From positions 310,001 through 374,000 of the forward strand of contig JAHRBI010000007.1 in assembly GCA_019084025.1 (NCBI GenBank): a DNA stretch of 64,000 bases. The letters run 5' to 3'. Each line of letters opens with the position of its first letter. Position 1 is the stretch's first letter. The notes beneath the pieces are model-generated. The model was not told the DNA's origin. It ran no database searches and saw only the letters and a list, made by a program, of their open reading frames with translations. A program made the position numbers and the translations under genes. Source of the stretch: Burkholderiaceae bacterium DAT-1. Its GTDB lineage: Bacteria; Pseudomonadota; Gammaproteobacteria; Burkholderiales; Chitinimonadaceae. Below are positions 30,621 through 40,621 of the stretch, piece by piece.

Positions 30621-30647
30621 CATTGATCAAACAGAGGAAACGTAACA

Positions 30648-31820
30648 ATGAACCTCCACGAATATCAAGCCAAGGACCTGCTGTCCAAGTATGGTCTGCC
30701 GGTGCAAAAGGGCGTTTTGGCCACCACTCCGGAAGAAGCAGCCAATGCTTACCGCGCACTGGACGGCAAGTTCGCTGTTGTGAAGGCACAGGTCCACGCA
30801 GGTGGTCGCGGCAAGGCTGGCGGCGTGAAGGTCGTCAAGAGCGCTGACGAAGCAGCCGATGTGGCAAAGAGCCTGCTGGGCACCCGTCTGGTGACCTATC
30901 AGACAGACGCCAAGGGCCAGCCATGCGGCTCCGTACTGGTCTGTGAAGACATGTACCCGGTTCAGCGCGAACTGTACTTCGGTGCCGTGGTGGACCGTTC
31001 CACCCAGCGCATCGTCTTCATGTCCTCCACTGAAGGCGGCGTGGAAATTGAAGAAGTAGCACACAACACACCGGAAAAGATCATCAAGACTGTGGTCGAT
31101 CCGCTGGTGGGTCTGCAACCGTTCCAGGCTCGTGAAGTTGGCTTCCAGCTGGGTCTGGACGACAAGCAGATCAAGCAATTCACCGGTCTGATGATGGGTG
31201 CGTACAAGGCATTCGTTGAAAACGATTTCGCCCTGTTCGAAATCAACCCGCTGGCCATCCGTGGTGACGGCAGCCTGTGCTGTGTGGATGCCAAGATCGG
31301 CATCGACAGCAACGCAGCATTCCGTCTGCCGGCACTGGTTGCACTGCGCGACAAGTCGCAGGAAAACGAGCGCGAACTGAAGGCCTCCGAATTCGACCTG
31401 AACTATGTTGCGCTCGAAGGCAACATCGGTTGTATGGTGAACGGTGCCGGTCTGGCGATGGCCACCATGGACATCATCAAGCTGAAGGGTGGCCAGCCGG
31501 CTAACTTCCTGGATGTGGGCGGCGGCGCAACCAAGGAACGCGTGATCGAAGCGTTCAAGCTGATTCTGGCTGACGAATCCGTGCAAGGCGTGCTGATCAA
31601 TATCTTCGGCGGTATCGTCCGTTGCGACATGATCGCTGAAGCCATTATCGCTGCCGTGAAGGAAGTGCAAGTCACCGTGCCGGTAGTGGTGCGTCTGGAA
31701 GGCAATAACGCCGAACTGGGTGCCAAGATCCTGGACGAGTCCGGTCTGAAGCTGACCTCGGCTCAAGGCCTGAACGACGCAGCCGAGAAGATCGTTGCTG
31801 CAGTCAAGGCCATTGCCTAA
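30648..31820 (+). CDS. sucC: Succinyl-CoA synthetase (ADP-forming) beta subunit
   Basis: 390 aa. With SucD it makes ATP from succinyl-CoA. ATP-grasp fold: [22 protein letters not shown] at the start, [17 protein letters not shown] as nucleotide-binding loop, [11 protein letters not shown] for metal binding, and [14 protein letters not shown] near the interface with the alpha subunit. GAGG precedes the start. It follows the heptad hairpin by 27 bases. Confidence 0.98.
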   Translation: MNLHEYQAKDLLSKYGLPVQKGVLATTPEEAANAYRALDGKFAVVKAQVHAGGRGKAGGVKVVKSADEAADVAKSLLGTRLVTYQTDAKGQPCGSVLVCEDMYPVQRELYFGAVVDRSTQRIVFMSSTEGGVEIEEVAHNTPEKIIKTVVDPLVGLQPFQAREVGFQLGLDDKQIKQFTGLMMGAYKAFVENDFALFEINPLAIRGDGSLCCVDAKIGIDSNAAFRLPALVALRDKSQENERELKASEFDLNYVALEGNIGCMVNGAGLAMATMDIIKLKGGQPANFLDVGGGATKERVIEAFKLILADESVQGVLINIFGGIVRCDMIAEAIIAAVKEVQVTVPVVVRLEGNNAELGAKILDESGLKLTSAQGLNDAAEKIVAAVKAIA

Positions 31821-31847
31821 TCAACCACGCACTGTAAAGGAAAAACC

Positions 31848-32732
31848 ATGAGCGTTTTGGTTAACAAAAATACAAAGGTGCTGGTGCAAGGTTTCACCGG
31901 CAAGAACGGTACCTTCCACGCCGAGCAGGCGCTGAAGGTCGGTACCAAGGTGGTCGGTGGCGTGACACCGGGCAAGGGTGGTTCCGAGCATCTGGGTCTG
32001 CCAGTGTTCAACACCATGCGTGACGCGGTTGCCTCGACTCAAGCCGATGCATCCGTGATCTACGTGCCGGCACCGTTTGCCAAGGATTCCATTCTGGAAG
32101 CCATCGACGCAGGCGTGAAGCTGGTGGTATGTATCACCGAAGGTGTGCCGACCATCGACATGCTGTACGTGAAGAAGGCCGTGGACGAAGCAGGCATCCG
32201 CCTGATCGGCCCGAACTGCCCGGGCGTGATCACACCGGGTGAGTGCAAGATCGGTATCATGCCGTGGCACATCCACAATCCGGGCCGCATCGGTATCGTG
32301 TCCCGTTCCGGTACCCTGACATACGAAGCTGTGGCACAAACCACCGCACTGGGTCTGGGTCAATCGACCTGTATCGGTATTGGTGGCGACCCGATTCCGG
32401 GTACCAGCCATATCGACGCACTGAAGCTGTTCCAGGACGATCCGGATACTGACGCGATCATCATGATCGGTGAAATCGGTGGTTCCGCTGAAGAAGAAGC
32501 AGCCGAATTCGCCAAGTCCTACGTGACCAAGCCGGTTGTCGGTTACATCGCGGGTGTGACCGCTCCGAAGGGCAAGCGTATGGGTCACGCCGGTGCGATT
32601 ATCGCCGGCGGTAAGGGTACTGCAGAAGAGAAGTTTGCTGCCTTCGAAAAGGCTGGCATTGCTTACACCCGCAGCCCGGCAGAAATCGGCAAGACCATGT
32701 TCGACCTGCTGAAGAGCAAGGGCATGATCTAA
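31848..32732 (+). CDS. sucD: Succinyl-CoA synthetase alpha subunit
   Basis: 294 aa. It carries the phosphohistidine in [17 protein letters not shown] and the CoA-binding N-terminal Rossmann domain ([20 protein letters not shown]). [20 protein letters not shown] is the second conserved block. AAGGAAAA lies before the start. It is the last gene of the cluster and is followed by a strong terminator. Confidence 0.98.
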   Translation: MSVLVNKNTKVLVQGFTGKNGTFHAEQALKVGTKVVGGVTPGKGGSEHLGLPVFNTMRDAVASTQADASVIYVPAPFAKDSILEAIDAGVKLVVCITEGVPTIDMLYVKKAVDEAGIRLIGPNCPGVITPGECKIGIMPWHIHNPGRIGIVSRSGTLTYEAVAQTTALGLGQSTCIGIGGDPIPGTSHIDALKLFQDDPDTDAIIMIGEIGGSAEEEAAEFAKSYVTKPVVGYIAGVTAPKGKRMGHAGAIIAGGKGTAEEKFAAFEKAGIAYTRSPAEIGKTMFDLLKSKGMI

Positions 32733-32758
32733 TCAGCCTGATTGCGCTGATCACCAAA

Positions 32759-32784
32759 ACGCCACCTCCGGGTGGCGTTTTTTT
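32759..32784 (+). terminator. Intrinsic terminator of the sdh-suc operon
   Basis: ACGCCACC-TCCG-GGTGGCGT stem-loop with a run of seven T, 26 bases after the sucD stop. Confidence 0.93.
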
Positions 32785-32890
32785 CATTGCACCGTGTAGC
32801 AGGAAACCTTGGCAATGGGGTTGGTATTGCTTACAACTAAAGGAGGATTCGAGGTCTCAGCGTACTCGACATGACTGAAAGGCGGGCGTG

Positions 32891-35800
32891 ATGAAGTCTT
32901 GGCTGAACAATGTGATGCTGTCGCAAAAGCTGGGTGCCATGGTGTTGATTGCCATCGGGCTCTTTAGTGTGCCTTCCATACTTGTGTGGGAGAAGCTGAA
33001 GGAAGAGCGACAGATTACTTTGAATGAGCGTGCTGGCATGGGTGTCATGGCTCAAAGTGCAAAGTTAATGGCGCTGGTGGAAAATCAGCGGCGTGAATTG
33101 AGCGGCTCTAATCCATCCGATTCAGTATTGAAACAAATTACAACGCAGGTGGACGAGGCCGCTTCCAAGATCCGAAGCGATCCCGTTATCGGGGAGGACA
33201 AGGATTTAAAGGCGTCGCTCGACGACATTCTCAAGGCGCAACGCACCGGTGTTGCAGCGAAATCAGGATTTGAAGGCTTCCTCGCCAATACACGCGTAGT
33301 AGATGAAGTACTCGGCTTCCAAAGTGCGCTGGCAAATAAAACTGGCATGTCACTTGATCCAGAGGCAACTAGCTACTATCTGTACAATGCCGCGTATGTT
33401 CAAATGCCCTTACTGATGGAATCGCTGTCACGCGCACGTGATGCATTCGGGGGGGATTTGTACGCCAAAATCAACGAGTCTGCCCTGTATTTGAACGCAG
33501 TAGATGCCTATTTTCTACAGCTAGATTCTTCGATGCGGCAGATGTCGGACATGATCGATTTGGCAGCCCGGGCACAATCTGCGTCGAATGACGAAGAAAT
33601 GGCCGGGCAACTACAGAAACTTAAAGAATCTCTGGCTAAATCAATTGAGCATATTTCCGGGAAATATGCAGCACTTAAGCAGGGAAAGGTCTCTAGCGAA
33701 GATGTAAAGTCATATAACACATCGATCAATGAAACCGTCCAGCTTGCAGCCAAGGCAACCAGTGAAATTCAAGAATTGCTGGATGGTGAGTTTCAACAAC
33801 GACTGGATGACAATACCAAGAGTGCCACCAAAATTTCGTTGATGATAGGCATCATGTTTGCCCTCATGTTGGCGGTATCCTATTTTATTGGCGTGTCCAT
33901 CAGTAAACCCATCAGATCTGCAGTCAGTGCGGCATCCCGCATTGCCTCTGGTAATCTGGACGATGCCAGAATCAGGCAGGAAGGGCGTAATGAAATCAGC
34001 AAGCTGCTGCAGGCACTGGATGATATGCGCATCAAGCTGGCCGAATCCCTCTCGAGAGAGCGGGCGGAAGCACTGGAAAATGCCCGTATCCGCACCGCGC
34101 TGGATTGCTCAAGCGCAGCCATTATGATTACCGATCTTGATCGCAGAGTGGTGTATCACAATCAAGCTGTTACTGATATGTTTGCAGTCCACGAAGCAGA
34201 CATTCGTACCGCGTTGCCGCAATTCCGCGCTGACGCCATTTTGGGCAAGCAAGTCGAAGAGTTCCATCACGATCGCTCCGCCATGCTATCTGCAATTTCC
34301 AATATGGCTGGAACATTGCGTTCCCAACTTCAACTTGGCAGTAGACGCTTCCAGATTGCGCTGAATCGCGTTATCAATGCCAATGGAGAGTCGCTGGGCG
34401 TATCGGTTGAATGGGTTGACGAAACGGAAAGCCTGCTGGAAATCGAACGTGAGCGCGAACGTGCCGCTGCTCAGGCACGTGTTTTGACAGCGCTCGATAA
34501 CGCCAGTGTCAATGTGATGATTGCAGATACTGAAAATTGCATCATTTACATGAATGGCGCAATGCGGAAAACATTGAAAGACGCGGAGTCCAATATTCGC
34601 AATGTAATGCCAACCTTTGCCGTAGATGACATCATCGGCTCGAGTTTTGATCGCTATCACGCCAACCCCTCAAAACAAGCCAATATGATTGGCAACTTGA
34701 CATCAAAGCACGAAACAAAGATGCATTTAGCGGGACATCATTTCAGGCTTGTGGCTAATCCGATTCATGGTGAAGATGGCATTCGGCTGGGAACAGTTGT
34801 CGAGTGGAATGAGGTTACACGAGAAGTTGCAATCGAAAACGAGGTCGAGTCGCTAATTCATGCTGCCAATATGGGTAATTTTGGCATGCGCCTCTCTACG
34901 ACTGATAAGGATGGATTCTTTAGATCACTTGCCGAGTCGCTCAATAATCTAATGGGCGTGTGTGAACGTGGATTGGCGGATGTCATTTCCATTCTTAGCG
35001 CGTTGTCAGAGGGCGATCTCACTGTGCGCATGGAAGGCGAATATCATGGTGACTTTGCCAGATTGCGCGATGACAGCAACGCTACAGCGGAACGCCTGGC
35101 GGCGATTATTGACCAGATCAAAACAGCATCCGATACGATTAGCGTCGTGGCACATGAAATTGCAGATGGCAATCAGAACCTGAGTCGTCGCACCGAAAGT
35201 CAGGCGGCGAACATCGAGGAAACAGCTTCCAGTATGGAAGAGTTTACTGGCACCGTTAAGCAAAATGCAGATAACGCCAAGGAAGCAAACAAGCTTGCAC
35301 GTGGCGCGAGAGATATTGCCGAAGCAGGCGGTCAGGTGGTCGGTAAAGTGGTAGAAACCATGCAAGATATTAATGAATCGGCACGAAAGATTGTCGACAT
35401 TATTTCTGTGATTGATGGGATCGCCTTCCAGACAAATATTCTGGCGCTCAATGCTGCCGTTGAAGCAGCCCGAGCAGGGGAGCAAGGCCGGGGATTTGCC
35501 GTTGTGGCCAGTGAGGTGCGCAACCTTGCACAACGGTCTGCTGCCGCCGCAAAGGAAATCAAGTCGCTCATCAGTGATTCTGTTGGCAAGGTCGAGGTGG
35601 GAGCCAAGTTGGTTGACGACGCAGGTAAGCAGATGCAGCAGGTCGTCAACGCAGTGAAAGGTGTAACGGATATCGTCAGTGAGATTTCTGCAGCATCTGC
35701 GGAGCAAAGCACCGGCATTGAGCAGGTCAATCAGGCCGTGATGCAAATGGACGATATGACACAGCAAAATGCCGCCTTGGTTGAAGAGGCTGCGGCCGCT

Positions 35801-36007
35801 GCGCAAAGCATGGCGGATCAGGCTGTTACACTGTCGCAATCGGTGGCGGCATTTAGATTGCCGCAGACTAAAGTGGTGGATCCGAAATTAGTGCATGCCA
35901 TACCGGAGATTCGCAGTGCATCGCCAAAGCGTGTGACTAGCCCATCAAATTCCGGCCCTGTGTTGCCGCGGAGCATGAATGATCAGGATGACTGGGAAGA
36001 GTTCTAA
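32891..36007 (+). CDS. Methyl-accepting chemotaxis protein with two PAS-like domains
   Basis: 1038 aa. TM1 is at ~13-33, then a periplasmic helical domain to ~312, TM2 at ~314-336 and a HAMP linker. Two PAS-like repeats follow, near 400 ([22 protein letters not shown]) and 535 ([22 protein letters not shown]). A second HAMP-like segment leads to the signalling domain, whose hairpin tip is [36 protein letters not shown]. The C-terminus DWEEF fits the xWxxF tether that recruits CheR/CheB. AAAGG lies upstream of the ATG; a GTG one codon earlier is equally open. The ligand is unknown. No other che gene is near. Confidence 0.93.
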   Translation: MKSWLNNVMLSQKLGAMVLIAIGLFSVPSILVWEKLKEERQITLNERAGMGVMAQSAKLMALVENQRRELSGSNPSDSVLKQITTQVDEAASKIRSDPVIGEDKDLKASLDDILKAQRTGVAAKSGFEGFLANTRVVDEVLGFQSALANKTGMSLDPEATSYYLYNAAYVQMPLLMESLSRARDAFGGDLYAKINESALYLNAVDAYFLQLDSSMRQMSDMIDLAARAQSASNDEEMAGQLQKLKESLAKSIEHISGKYAALKQGKVSSEDVKSYNTSINETVQLAAKATSEIQELLDGEFQQRLDDNTKSATKISLMIGIMFALMLAVSYFIGVSISKPIRSAVSAASRIASGNLDDARIRQEGRNEISKLLQALDDMRIKLAESLSRERAEALENARIRTALDCSSAAIMITDLDRRVVYHNQAVTDMFAVHEADIRTALPQFRADAILGKQVEEFHHDRSAMLSAISNMAGTLRSQLQLGSRRFQIALNRVINANGESLGVSVEWVDETESLLEIERERERAAAQARVLTALDNASVNVMIADTENCIIYMNGAMRKTLKDAESNIRNVMPTFAVDDIIGSSFDRYHANPSKQANMIGNLTSKHETKMHLAGHHFRLVANPIHGEDGIRLGTVVEWNEVTREVAIENEVESLIHAANMGNFGMRLSTTDKDGFFRSLAESLNNLMGVCERGLADVISILSALSEGDLTVRMEGEYHGDFARLRDDSNATAERLAAIIDQIKTASDTISVVAHEIADGNQNLSRRTESQAANIEETASSMEEFTGTVKQNADNAKEANKLARGARDIAEAGGQVVGKVVETMQDINESARKIVDIISVIDGIAFQTNILALNAAVEAARAGEQGRGFAVVASEVRNLAQRSAAAAKEIKSLISDSVGKVEVGAKLVDDAGKQMQQVVNAVKGVTDIVSEISAASAEQSTGIEQVNQAVMQMDDMTQQNAALVEEAAAAAQSMADQAVTLSQSVAAFRLPQTKVVDPKLVHAIPEIRSASPKRVTSPSNSGPVLPRSMNDQDDWEEF

Positions 36008-36103
36008 CGGGCTGACAGTACCTGTACGGCCGCCACACCTGTCTATTGAAAATGACAGCGAGTCGGTGCAGTATCGGTACGATCATTCATATTGGAGTTT
36101 GTC

Positions 36104-36571
36104 ATGCTACGCCGTACCTTTCTGAGCTTGCTGGCCTGTGCTGCACTGTTTGCATCGGCAGAAGATGCGACACAGCCTTATGACGAGGCCGCCGATGCTA
36201 AGGCCGATATCCAGAAGGCGCTGCAACAAGCGGCCAAAGACAAGCAAACAGTTCTCGTGGTATTTGGTGCTAATTGGTGTGGCGATTGCCGCGCATTGGA
36301 CAAAACGCTCAAGGCAGAAAAAAGCAGTGCTGTGGCCAAGCAGTTTCGCGTGGTGAAGGTCAATGTGGGTCGTTACGATAAAAATCAGGACATCGCCAAG
36401 ATGTATGGCGTACCACTCAATAAGGGCATTCCTACAGTCGCATTGCTCTCTCCCAGAAGTGATGTCCTGTACACTACTCAGGCAGGTGAATTGGCCGACG
36501 CACGGAAAATGAGCGATGCTGATGTGTTTGCTTTCTTCGATAAGTTAGTGAAGGCACATCCCGTCAATTAA
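36104..36571 (+). CDS. Periplasmic thioredoxin-fold protein
   Basis: 155 aa. A signal peptide (MLRRTFLSLLACAALFASA) precedes a thioredoxin-like fold with the active site W-C59-G-D-C62 in VVFGANWCGDCRALDKTL. A conserved cis-Pro is in KGIPTVALL. WCGDC differs from the WCGPC of classical thioredoxin. Such secreted single-domain proteins reduce or isomerise disulfides; the partner is unknown. GGAG lies seven bases before the chosen ATG; an ATG four codons earlier is less well placed. A terminator follows. Confidence 0.88.
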   Translation: MLRRTFLSLLACAALFASAEDATQPYDEAADAKADIQKALQQAAKDKQTVLVVFGANWCGDCRALDKTLKAEKSSAVAKQFRVVKVNVGRYDKNQDIAKMYGVPLNKGIPTVALLSPRSDVLYTTQAGELADARKMSDADVFAFFDKLVKAHPVN

Positions 36572-36597
36572 GCACTAATTAGATGAGTCTCATGTAA

Positions 36598-36625
36598 AAA
36601 AGCCGATCACACTCGATCGGCTTTT
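36598..36625 (+). terminator. Intrinsic terminator of the thioredoxin-like gene
   Basis: AAGCCGATC-ACACTC-GATCGGCTT, then TTGATTT; A-run upstream. It can also act on the convergent gene ending at 36658. Confidence 0.85.
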
Positions 36626-36657
36626 GATTTGATATTTAATGCGATTACTCTACAGTG

Positions 36658-37653
36658 TCATTGATAGGTCACCGTCCAGTTGACTGGAACAAACACGGTC
36701 CCGGCGGTAGGTGAAAGGCTATCCGACCCGATGTAGACATTAAACAGCCATTTATTGGTGATGCCGCCGGAAAGTGGTAATTTAAACGGTTCATCGGTGC
36801 GTATGCTTGGCGTGGTTTCATTTGCCGTGCTAAATGCCAGATATACCGGGGTGGCTGCGCTACTGACATTTCCGTTAGCGAATCGCGTTCCATTGCTTCC
36901 TGCGGGGCCGGAAAGCAACATAACCGCATTGGTGGAAATACTGCAATTGATACTGGCCGAGAAGTTTGAGACCCTTACAAAAGTACCAGCAACATTGCCG
37001 GTATTTACTGTTGGCAGGGGTACGGTTGGGCCACCGGAGCCTTGTACTGACACCGCGCATGCGTTGCTCGATTGAAATCCCACAGAAATATTCAAACGCA
37101 TATTGATATTGAGGCAGTTTTGCGAGATTGACACACTACAGCGCGTGTCAGAAATACGGGCGTCTGCCGTAATTGCCCCATTAAATGAAGGCGTACTGCC
37201 TGATGCACCTGTATAAATAATCTCGAGTACTTGATTGAGTGATTGGGCATTGATTGCAGGTGTCTGGTATATACCAGTTGCCGCGCCATCACCATACCAG
37301 TAGCCAAATTGCGGGATACCCAGTTTCAGATATAAATCCGGATTGATTTGAACGCTGCCATCGGACGCAAATGTTAAACCATTACTACGCCCCGCAACAC
37401 TGACATTGAGCCATTTCAACTGGATCGTACTTCGATTAGTGCAGTTGAATGAATAGGGTACAGTCCAGAAAAGTGTTGCGATCACTGCACCTTTTTGTGC
37501 ACTCCCAGAATAGGATATCAAGCCATTATCAGAGCTGACATAAGTGCCCCATGGCGCGTTGCTCGTGCAATCTGCCTTGCACTGAATGCAAAGTAAACTG
37601 ATGAATGAGAATAGTATAAGTTGAAAACGGACAATCGTAGATTGAGTGGTCAT
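36658..37653 (-). CDS. Fimbrial adhesin-like protein (two-domain)
   Basis: 331 aa. A signal peptide (~27 residues, FQLILFSFISLLCIQCKA) precedes a lectin-like N-terminal part. A C-terminal pilin-type domain starts near residue 190: CAVSVQ..., LPTVNTGNVAGTF, INC, and the end VFVPVNWTVTYQ, which fits the donor-strand-exchange pilin fold of chaperone-usher fimbriae. Two-domain proteins of this kind are usually tip adhesins. No chaperone or usher gene is in the window, so it is an orphan here. Base composition is more AT-rich than its neighbours, which hints at transfer. A GTG four codons upstream is an alternative start. Confidence 0.75.
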   Translation of the reverse strand: MTTQSTIVRFQLILFSFISLLCIQCKADCTSNAPWGTYVSSDNGLISYSGSAQKGAVIATLFWTVPYSFNCTNRSTIQLKWLNVSVAGRSNGLTFASDGSVQINPDLYLKLGIPQFGYWYGDGAATGIYQTPAINAQSLNQVLEIIYTGASGSTPSFNGAITADARISDTRCSVSISQNCLNINMRLNISVGFQSSNACAVSVQGSGGPTVPLPTVNTGNVAGTFVRVSNFSASINCSISTNAVMLLSGPAGSNGTRFANGNVSSAATPVYLAFSTANETTPSIRTDEPFKLPLSGGITNKWLFNVYIGSDSLSPTAGTVFVPVNWTVTYQ

Positions 37654-37723
37654 GTATTGCTGCACTTTTGTACCGCAGAATATTTAAATTTCGCGCATTG
37701 ACTAATCTTTCGAGATTATTGTA

Positions 37724-37753
37724 TTGACTCAAAATTTGCAAATTAAATATATA
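37724..37753 (+). promoter_or_regulatory. Sigma-70-like promoter in the AT-rich pocket
   Basis: TTGACT (5/6), 18-base spacer, TATATA (5/6; TATACT two bases further is an alternative with a longer spacer). It points to a region without a known gene. Confidence 0.5.
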
Positions 37754-37814
37754 CTATTTTTTCATGCACAAATGTGCACTATCAGCGATAGCGAAAGAAA
37801 ATAAAGGTGAATGG

Positions 37815-37859
37815 ATGAACAAAGCAGTTGAATTAATCTATTCAATGCTTCTGAGTTGA
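37815..37859 (+). CDS. Possible 14-aa peptide (MNKAVELIYSMLLS)
   Basis: An AAAGG ribosome site seven bases before the ATG and a downstream TGA give a 14-residue frame with a hydrophobic end. It lies about 55 bases after the predicted transcription start and 33 bases before the first hairpin. It could be a leader or small membrane peptide, or chance. Confidence 0.3.
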   Translation: MNKAVELIYSMLLS

Positions 37860-37891
37860 AGAATAAGCTTTTTGTGTGAAAGACGAGGGAA

Positions 37892-37975
37892 ATGTTAGAT
37901 GCCGGAGTAAGCATCTAACATGTTTGATCAGCTAAGCACGCACCGGTAGGTGCGTGCAGGTGCCCGGAGGGGGCA
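37892..37975. other. Three consecutive hairpins
   Basis: ATGTTAGATGC / GCATCTAACAT (37892-37921, perfect 11-bp stem), GCACGCACC / GGTGCGTGC (37936-37957, 9 bp) and TGCCC / GGGCA (37961-37975). None is followed by a strong T-run. They lie just beyond the stop of the minus-strand L,D-transpeptidase gene and could end transcripts from either side. Confidence 0.6.
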
Positions 37976-37977
37976 TA

Positions 37978-39243
37978 CTATGTTGGTGCGCCTTCCAGAA
38001 TAATCTTCCAGTTGCTGCCCGAACGATTCCAGTAGAGCCTTTTTTGCATGCGATTGCTGAGATTATCACTTTGATAATTCTGAACAAAATTCGCCATCAA
38101 CATAGCGCCAGTTGGGGTAGGGTAGGCAAACAGGCTGACCTCTTCCAGCTGGACTTTGACCCAGCGTTTACTGGCATTGACCTGAGCCTTCTGGGTTCGC
38201 CACTGAGCCAGGTTCAAACTGCCAGAGGTAAACTGTTCGGCGTAATGCGACAGATAGCGTGTCGTATCAAGGCTTTCCCAATCCTTACGCCAGCTCTCCA
38301 ACTCGGCTCGAGCGGCATCGCGCCGCATCATCCAGTCTTCCTTACTGATCCATTCAACCTTGGGTGAAATGACAACCGGCGTACCTGTCGTGAGATAGGT
38401 GGCGAGGGTTCCCATATCCGGATTGGTCAACACCACGCATCCATTTGAAGCTTGTGGCGCTCTGCTATAGGTATCCGCAGGTGATCCGTGAAGCCAGATA
38501 CCGTGGCCTGTGCGGCCTTCCCGTCTATCCCAGTCATTGGGATAAGATAATGGCCAGGCGCCAACGCCATACAAATCGGCTTGGGCGCCGTAGGTTTTAT
38601 CAAGCTGCTCACGCGGTAATTTTCCGGTGACGAAATAGACTCCTACAGGCGAACGCTGATCGCCCTCACGTGACTTGCCAAACCCGAGTTTGCCGATGGT
38701 GACATAGAAGTCAGTAATATACTTGGGCGTACCGCCGTCGTTGCGATATACAAATATGCGGGAACGGCTTGCATCCACTACAACTGCGTATGTTTGTTTC
38801 TCTGCCAGATAAAGCAGATTGGCAGGGATTTCATTGACGGGAGGAGGTGCCTGATAGCGTTCTAATCGACGCATCGCCTCCAGCCGTAAATCATTGAGTT
38901 TGTCGGTCGGGCCATCGGCATTACCCATTGCTGTAATAGGCCGAACCTGCGCCATGAGCAGATCGCCTTTAACCAGATGCGCTAAACGATAGTTCGGCTT
39001 GCTCGCAATGAGGGTGTCGATAATACGTGTGGCATTCTCGAGTTGACCGCCCCGAATTGCGGTGAGTGCAGCAACCATCAGTTGCTCTGGATGATTACCC
39101 GCAGCAGAAATCAGTTGCTGCACATTGTCGCGAGACGCAGTGACGCCATGCACAGCTGCACTGTCGCCACTACTCGAGGCAGGGGCAAGAAGCGCTATCA
39201 GCGATAAACTGATAGCGGGCTTAAGCCAGGATCGTATCTTCAT
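37978..39243 (-). CDS. L,D-transpeptidase (YkuD) with C-terminal NTF2-like domain
   Basis: 421 aa, periplasmic (signal peptide to about residue 26). A short TPR-like helical part comes first. The YkuD domain (~150-290) has catalytic H252 (GIWLHGSP) and C269 (SNGCVVLT). These enzymes crosslink peptidoglycan or attach proteins to it. The last ~110 residues form an NTF2/SnoaL-like domain (LSHYAEQFTSG... YWNRSGSNWKIILE) that resembles the C-terminus of the next gene upstream. It starts four bases after that gene, so they form one operon. Confidence 0.9.
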   Translation of the reverse strand: MKIRSWLKPAISLSLIALLAPASSSGDSAAVHGVTASRDNVQQLISAAGNHPEQLMVAALTAIRGGQLENATRIIDTLIASKPNYRLAHLVKGDLLMAQVRPITAMGNADGPTDKLNDLRLEAMRRLERYQAPPPVNEIPANLLYLAEKQTYAVVVDASRSRIFVYRNDGGTPKYITDFYVTIGKLGFGKSREGDQRSPVGVYFVTGKLPREQLDKTYGAQADLYGVGAWPLSYPNDWDRREGRTGHGIWLHGSPADTYSRAPQASNGCVVLTNPDMGTLATYLTTGTPVVISPKVEWISKEDWMMRRDAARAELESWRKDWESLDTTRYLSHYAEQFTSGSLNLAQWRTQKAQVNASKRWVKVQLEEVSLFAYPTPTGAMLMANFVQNYQSDNLSNRMQKRLYWNRSGSNWKIILEGAPT

Positions 39244-39247
39244 ACTA

Positions 39248-40408
39248 TTAACCTACACGCTCTTCGCGGATCAGCCAACGGTCACCGATACGTTCAAGCA
39301 CCAGTGTCTTACCAGTTGACGTATCGAGCCGGTCAGAGCGGTACTTCTGAACGAAATGGACTGTTGCGCGATCGCCCTCAATCTTAACTTTGACGCCACT
39401 CACCTTAACAACAATCTTGCGCGCGCCTTCGATGCGCTCACGACGCTGCTTTTCCCACTCGGTGCGTGACATCCCTGCTGGCTTGAACGACTTGCTGTAG
39501 TAGGCGAGATAGGCCGAAACCTTTTTCGATTCCCATGCATCTGCCCAGGCATTCACGGCATGGACGATGTCCTGCTCCATCCGATGCGCCGCCTCAGGCT
39601 TTGCAGGTTGCGGTGTTTGTGCAGTTGCTGCGGGTGGCGGCGCGGGAGTTGGCGCCGGCGTCACGGCAGATGGTTTGCCGGTGACGGCAGGTGTCTCGCT
39701 TGGTTTGGGCTTCGGCTTAGCCGCTGCTACTGGTGGCAAGGTCGGTGTGGGTGTGGGCGTCGCTGGCTTGGTAGCGCTTACTGACGGCGCCACACTTGGT
39801 GCGGGCGCTGGTGGCTGAACAGCAGCCGGAGCCGGACTTGGTTTGATCACCGTGGTGGGCGAAGGCGGAGGCGTCACGTTATTGCTAGCAACAATGGTAT
39901 TGCGGCTATACAGATCACGAACCAGGGCTAGCTTCGGTTGCTGTGCGCCTGCCGAGCTGCTTCCCCGGTCAATCTGCAGTGCTTTATCGTAAGCTTGTGC
40001 AGCCAGCCGGCTGTAGACATCGGCAAGGTTGGCGTGCGCGGTGGCATAAGCCGGATTGGTCTGGATTGCCATTTGCAGCGCCTGACGCGCACGATCAAGC
40101 TGGCCCTGCTGAGCATACAGCGCAGCGAGGTTATTGTAAGGTTCGGGCAGATTAGGATAGTCCTTGGTAAGGGACAGAAATGCCTGAATCGCCTCGTTTG
40201 CTTTCCCTAAATCTGCAAGGCCGCAGGCTTTCAGGAAACGGATGCGAGCATCCCTTGGCGCTTTAGCCAGAGCAGCATCGGCGCGCTCTACCGCTTCACG
40301 TGGCTCGCCTTTGCTGATCAGACTGGCAATATCGCCGGCCTCATCTGCCATAGCAGGCAACATCAACAGGGTGGCCATCAGGGCGGGCATGAAACGCTTG
40401 CTTGGCAT
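39248..40408 (-). CDS. TPR-repeat protein with Pro/Ala-rich linker and NTF2-like domain
   Basis: 386 aa from the ATG at 40408 (a TTG six codons earlier is less likely). A signal peptide ends at AMA. TPR units fill ~25-150 (NNLAALYAQQGQLDRARQAL, HANLADVYSRLAAQAYDKAL). A Pro/Ala/Thr/Lys-rich linker spans ~170-265. The C-terminal NTF2-like domain (VNAWADAWESKKVSAYLAYYSKSF... VQKYRSDRL... GDRWLIREE) is paralogous to the end of the L,D-transpeptidase. The two probably act together in the envelope, perhaps with the linker spanning peptidoglycan. No clear ribosome site is seen. Confidence 0.85.
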   Translation of the reverse strand: MPSKRFMPALMATLLMLPAMADEAGDIASLISKGEPREAVERADAALAKAPRDARIRFLKACGLADLGKANEAIQAFLSLTKDYPNLPEPYNNLAALYAQQGQLDRARQALQMAIQTNPAYATAHANLADVYSRLAAQAYDKALQIDRGSSSAGAQQPKLALVRDLYSRNTIVASNNVTPPPSPTTVIKPSPAPAAVQPPAPAPSVAPSVSATKPATPTPTPTLPPVAAAKPKPKPSETPAVTGKPSAVTPAPTPAPPPAATAQTPQPAKPEAAHRMEQDIVHAVNAWADAWESKKVSAYLAYYSKSFKPAGMSRTEWEKQRRERIEGARKIVVKVSGVKVKIEGDRATVHFVQKYRSDRLDTSTGKTLVLERIGDRWLIREERVG

Positions 40409-40621
40409 GGTTAGACTGACTGGCAATGTAAAAACGACCGGCGATTGTAGCAGGCAGGCGGGATGGCGTGTTTATTTCCTCGCAGTTCGCTGGAAATGTC
40501 TGCTTCATGCTGCGTCTGACCTGAATGGCACACGGGCATATTTTAGGTGGTACAGGCAAACGAAAGTGGACTGAAATGCGATAGAATCGATAGATTGCAC
40601 AATTTCTACCCATCGCGATAC

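Larger units (their letters stand above)
37654..37977. other. AT-rich intergenic pocket
   Basis: 324 bases, clearly AT-rich up to ~37880. It holds a plus-strand promoter-like pair, a 14-codon frame and three hairpins, listed below. A TAATCT-TTCG-AGATTA hairpin lies at 37703-37718. The upstream region of the fimbrial gene overlaps it on the minus strand. Confidence 0.6.
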
